64,000 bases of DNA from Leisingera thetidis. GTDB lineage: Bacteria; Pseudomonadota; Alphaproteobacteria; Rhodobacterales; Rhodobacteraceae. The DNA lies in contig NZ_CP109787.1 of assembly GCF_025857195.1 (NCBI RefSeq), positions 933,501 through 997,500 of the forward strand, in the 5' to 3' direction. Both the position numbers and the translations under genes were made by a program. The notes under the pieces are model-generated. The model had not been told where the DNA came from. It did no database searches and saw only the letters and a list, made by a program, of their open reading frames with translations. Shown one piece after another: positions 62,517-64,000 of this stretch (within the stretch, counting starts at the first letter, position 1; each line of letters begins with the position of its first letter).

Positions 62517-63314
62517 TCAGACCTCCATCCGGATCACCATGCCGTCATAGGCGGGGGTGATATGGTCCGGGGTTTCGGCCTCGACCGTGGCGTAATCCAT
62601 GTCGATATGCATGTTGGTGATGATGCCGCGTTTGGGCGCCATCCTGCCGAACCACTCCAGCGCCTCCTGATAGCTGAAATGGGTCGGGTGCGGGGTGCGG
62701 CGCAGACCGTCCAGAATCCAGATGTCGAGCCCTTCCAGCTCCGGCAGGGCGCTGTCGGGTATGGCGGACACATCCGGCAGATAGGCGAGCCCGCCGATGC
62801 GGAACCCCAGCGCATCAATGGAGCCATGGCTGACCTCGAAGGGGCGGAACGGGATCTCGCCGCCGGGGCCGCCGACCGAGAACGGCCCGTCGATGGTTTT
62901 CAAATCCAGGATCGGCGGATAGGGCGAGCCGTCCGGCTGCGCAAAGGCATAGCCGAAGCGGTTCAGAAGGTCGTTCTGAGTGGGGCCATCAGCGTAGACC
63001 GGGATGCGTTCGCGCATGTTGAAATAGACCATGCGCAGATCGTCGATGCCATGCAGGTGGTCTGCGTGCGAATGGGTGTAGACCACCGCGTCCAGCCGGC
63101 TGACCTCTGCATCCAGAAGCTGGCTGCGCATGTCCGGGGTGGTATCGATCAGCACCGAGGTGGTGCCGTCCGGCCCGTCGCGCTCCACCAGCATCGAACA
63201 TCTCTGGCGGCGGTTCCTGGGATTCTTGGGATCGCAATCGCCCCAATGGCCGCCAATCCGCGGCACCCCGCCCGAGGACCCCGAGCCGAGGATGGTGAAA
63301 CGTATCTCCGCCAT
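62517..63314 (-). CDS. PhnP-like MBL-fold metallo-hydrolase
   Basis: 265 aa. Metallo-beta-lactamase fold with HSHADHLHGIDDLR (HxHxDH), ITNMHIDMDY near the end, and a DGLRRTPHPTHFS segment; GSSGGVPRIGGHWGDCDP opens the domain as in PhnP-type phosphoribosyl cyclic phosphodiesterases. It overlaps the tatD stop by one base (TGATG), so the pair is co-translated. A role in phosphonate or nucleotide-ester metabolism is family knowledge only. Confidence 0.9.
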   Translation of the reverse strand: MAEIRFTILGSGSSGGVPRIGGHWGDCDPKNPRNRRQRCSMLVERDGPDGTTSVLIDTTPDMRSQLLDAEVSRLDAVVYTHSHADHLHGIDDLRMVYFNMRERIPVYADGPTQNDLLNRFGYAFAQPDGSPYPPILDLKTIDGPFSVGGPGGEIPFRPFEVSHGSIDALGFRIGGLAYLPDVSAIPDSALPELEGLDIWILDGLRRTPHPTHFSYQEALEWFGRMAPKRGIITNMHIDMDYATVEAETPDHITPAYDGMVIRMEV

Positions 63315-64000
63315 CAGGCCGCCGCCTCATACTGGGCGGCTTTCCAGAACAGCCGGTCGAAGTTCGCCTGCGTCTGCGCCGCAAAATCGGCGTAGTCCAT
63401 GCCGAACACCTCGGCGCCAATCTTGGCGGTAAAGGCGGTATAGGCGGGCTCGTTGCGCTTGCCGCGGTAGGGCGGCGGCGCCAGGTAGGGGGCGTCGGTC
63501 TCGACCAGGATGCGCTCCACCGGGGCGGCGGCGAAGATATCGCGCAGCTCCTGGCTCTTGGGGAAGGCGGCGATGCCGGACATCGACAGGTAAAAGCCCA
63601 GGTCCAGCGCCGCCCTGGCCAGTTCCGCCGAGGAGGAGAAACAGTGCATGACGCAGCTGTATGCGCCGTTCTTCATCTCTTCGCTTAAGATGCGGGCCAT
63701 GTCGCTGTCGGCGGCACGGGCGTGGATGATCAGCGGCAGGCCTGTCTCGCGGGCGGCGGCGATGTGGATGCGCAAGGACTCCTGCTGCACGGCGGCGCTG
63801 TCGGCGGTGTAGTGGTAGTCCAGCCCGGTCTCGCCGATACCGACGAATTTCGGGTGTTTCGCCAGTGCCGCCAGTTCGTCCACCGAAACCAGCGGCTCGT
63901 CCGCGGCGCTCATCGGGTGGGTGCCCGCGGCATAGAACACCGGCGCGTGCGCCTCGGCAATGGCGCGCACGGACGGCTCGTTCTTCATCTTGGTGCAGAT
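63314..64000 (-). CDS. tatD: TatD-family deoxyribonuclease, 5' part beyond the window
   Basis: The frame is open to the window edge (ICTKMKNEP), so the start lies outside; at least 228 residues are present. TIM-barrel amidohydrolase: FVGIGETGLDYHY, LPLIIHARAAD, SCVMHCFSSSAEL and ILVETDAPYLAPPPYRGK are the TatD/YcfH metal-site signatures, with the metal-binding residues intact. Exonuclease-type activity is expected. It precedes the MBL gene in one operon. Confidence 0.95.
   Translation of the reverse strand: MCTKMKNEPSVRAIAEAHAPVFYAAGTHPMSAADEPLVSVDELAALAKHPKFVGIGETGLDYHYTADSAAVQQESLRIHIAAARETGLPLIIHARAADSDMARILSEEMKNGAYSCVMHCFSSSAELARAALDLGFYLSMSGIAAFPKSQELRDIFAAAPVERILVETDAPYLAPPPYRGKRNEPAYTAFTAKIGAEVFGMDYADFAAQTQANFDRLFWKAAQYEAAA

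Overview
The window is a piece of a high-GC (about two-thirds G+C by eye), gene-dense alphaproteobacterial chromosome. The gene set fits the Rhodobacterales, most likely a Leisingera/Phaeobacter-like member of the Roseobacter group: a two-subunit glycyl-tRNA synthetase, an aa3-type ctaD with a perfect FNR-type box upstream, a FolB with an extra C-terminal domain, a TRAP transporter operon, a SleB-type cell-wall hydrolase, and MshEN-glycosyltransferase and caspase-like exported proteins. The genus is an inference. I see no insertion sequence, prophage, integrase, rRNA operon or CRISPR array. The only RNA gene found is a tRNA-Leu(GAG) at 45931.

Layout. 1-6.4 kb: a partial FAD-linked oxidase, apt and mtnP (MtnP releases adenine, Apt re-uses it), a secreted PRC-barrel protein and a SulP anion transporter. 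6.5-10.4 kb: small enzymes (hexapeptide acyltransferase, flavin reductase, GNAT, EcsC-like, DUF1178, SDR). 10.7-20.1 kb: an exported SPOR-like/peptidoglycan-binding protein with a trypsin-like domain that has lost catalytic residues, glyQ-DUF6446-glyS, a PPDK-family protein with an altered ATP site, and a SleB-like hydrolase. 20.2-23.5 kb: folB-folP-glmM. 23.5-29.4 kb: two DMT exporters around a small membrane protein, ilvC with two overlapping Lrp genes divergent to it, and a class V aminotransferase. 29.5-41.6 kb: UbiH-like hydroxylase, HAD nucleotidase, GntR, an MshEN-GT2 synthase, carA, yqeY, DUF2244, ctaD, HIT, and an alpha/beta-hydrolase-fold protein that seems to have lost its triad. 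41.6-46.0 kb: lipB, two paralogous exported peptidoglycan-binding proteins (one with a caspase domain), and tRNA-Leu. 46.2-52.6 kb: four co-directional genes for glycan or surface chemistry with duplicated or degenerate enzyme domains. 52.6-61.4 kb: a divergent catabolic cluster (TRAP transporter, FAD amine oxidoreductase, enolase-superfamily enzyme, LysR, GntR, Asp/Glu-racemase-like protein) for an unidentified amino-acid-like substrate. 61.5-64 kb: AEC transporter, PhnP-like MBL hydrolase and partial tatD.

Between genes there are two layers of structured repeats. The first is a roughly 150-nt element at 899-1061 and 10443-10594. It has one conserved hairpin, an identical 16-nt linker, and two further hairpins whose arms differ between copies but still pair. 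The second is a shorter hairpin-plus-motif element beginning CCTCCGGCGG at about 3368, 29437 (minus strand) and 36489, with a degenerate relative at 1844. Most copies lie between convergent gene ends.

The recurring theme is enzyme folds with replaced active-site residues: the trypsin-like domain, the alpha/beta hydrolase, the PPDK ATP site, a methyltransferase-like domain and a sulfotransferase-like protein. The strongest candidates for an undescribed system are the tandem peptidoglycan-binding/caspase pair, the 46-52 kb glycan cluster and the structured repeat family. All domain calls come from reading the sequence; no database search was run.
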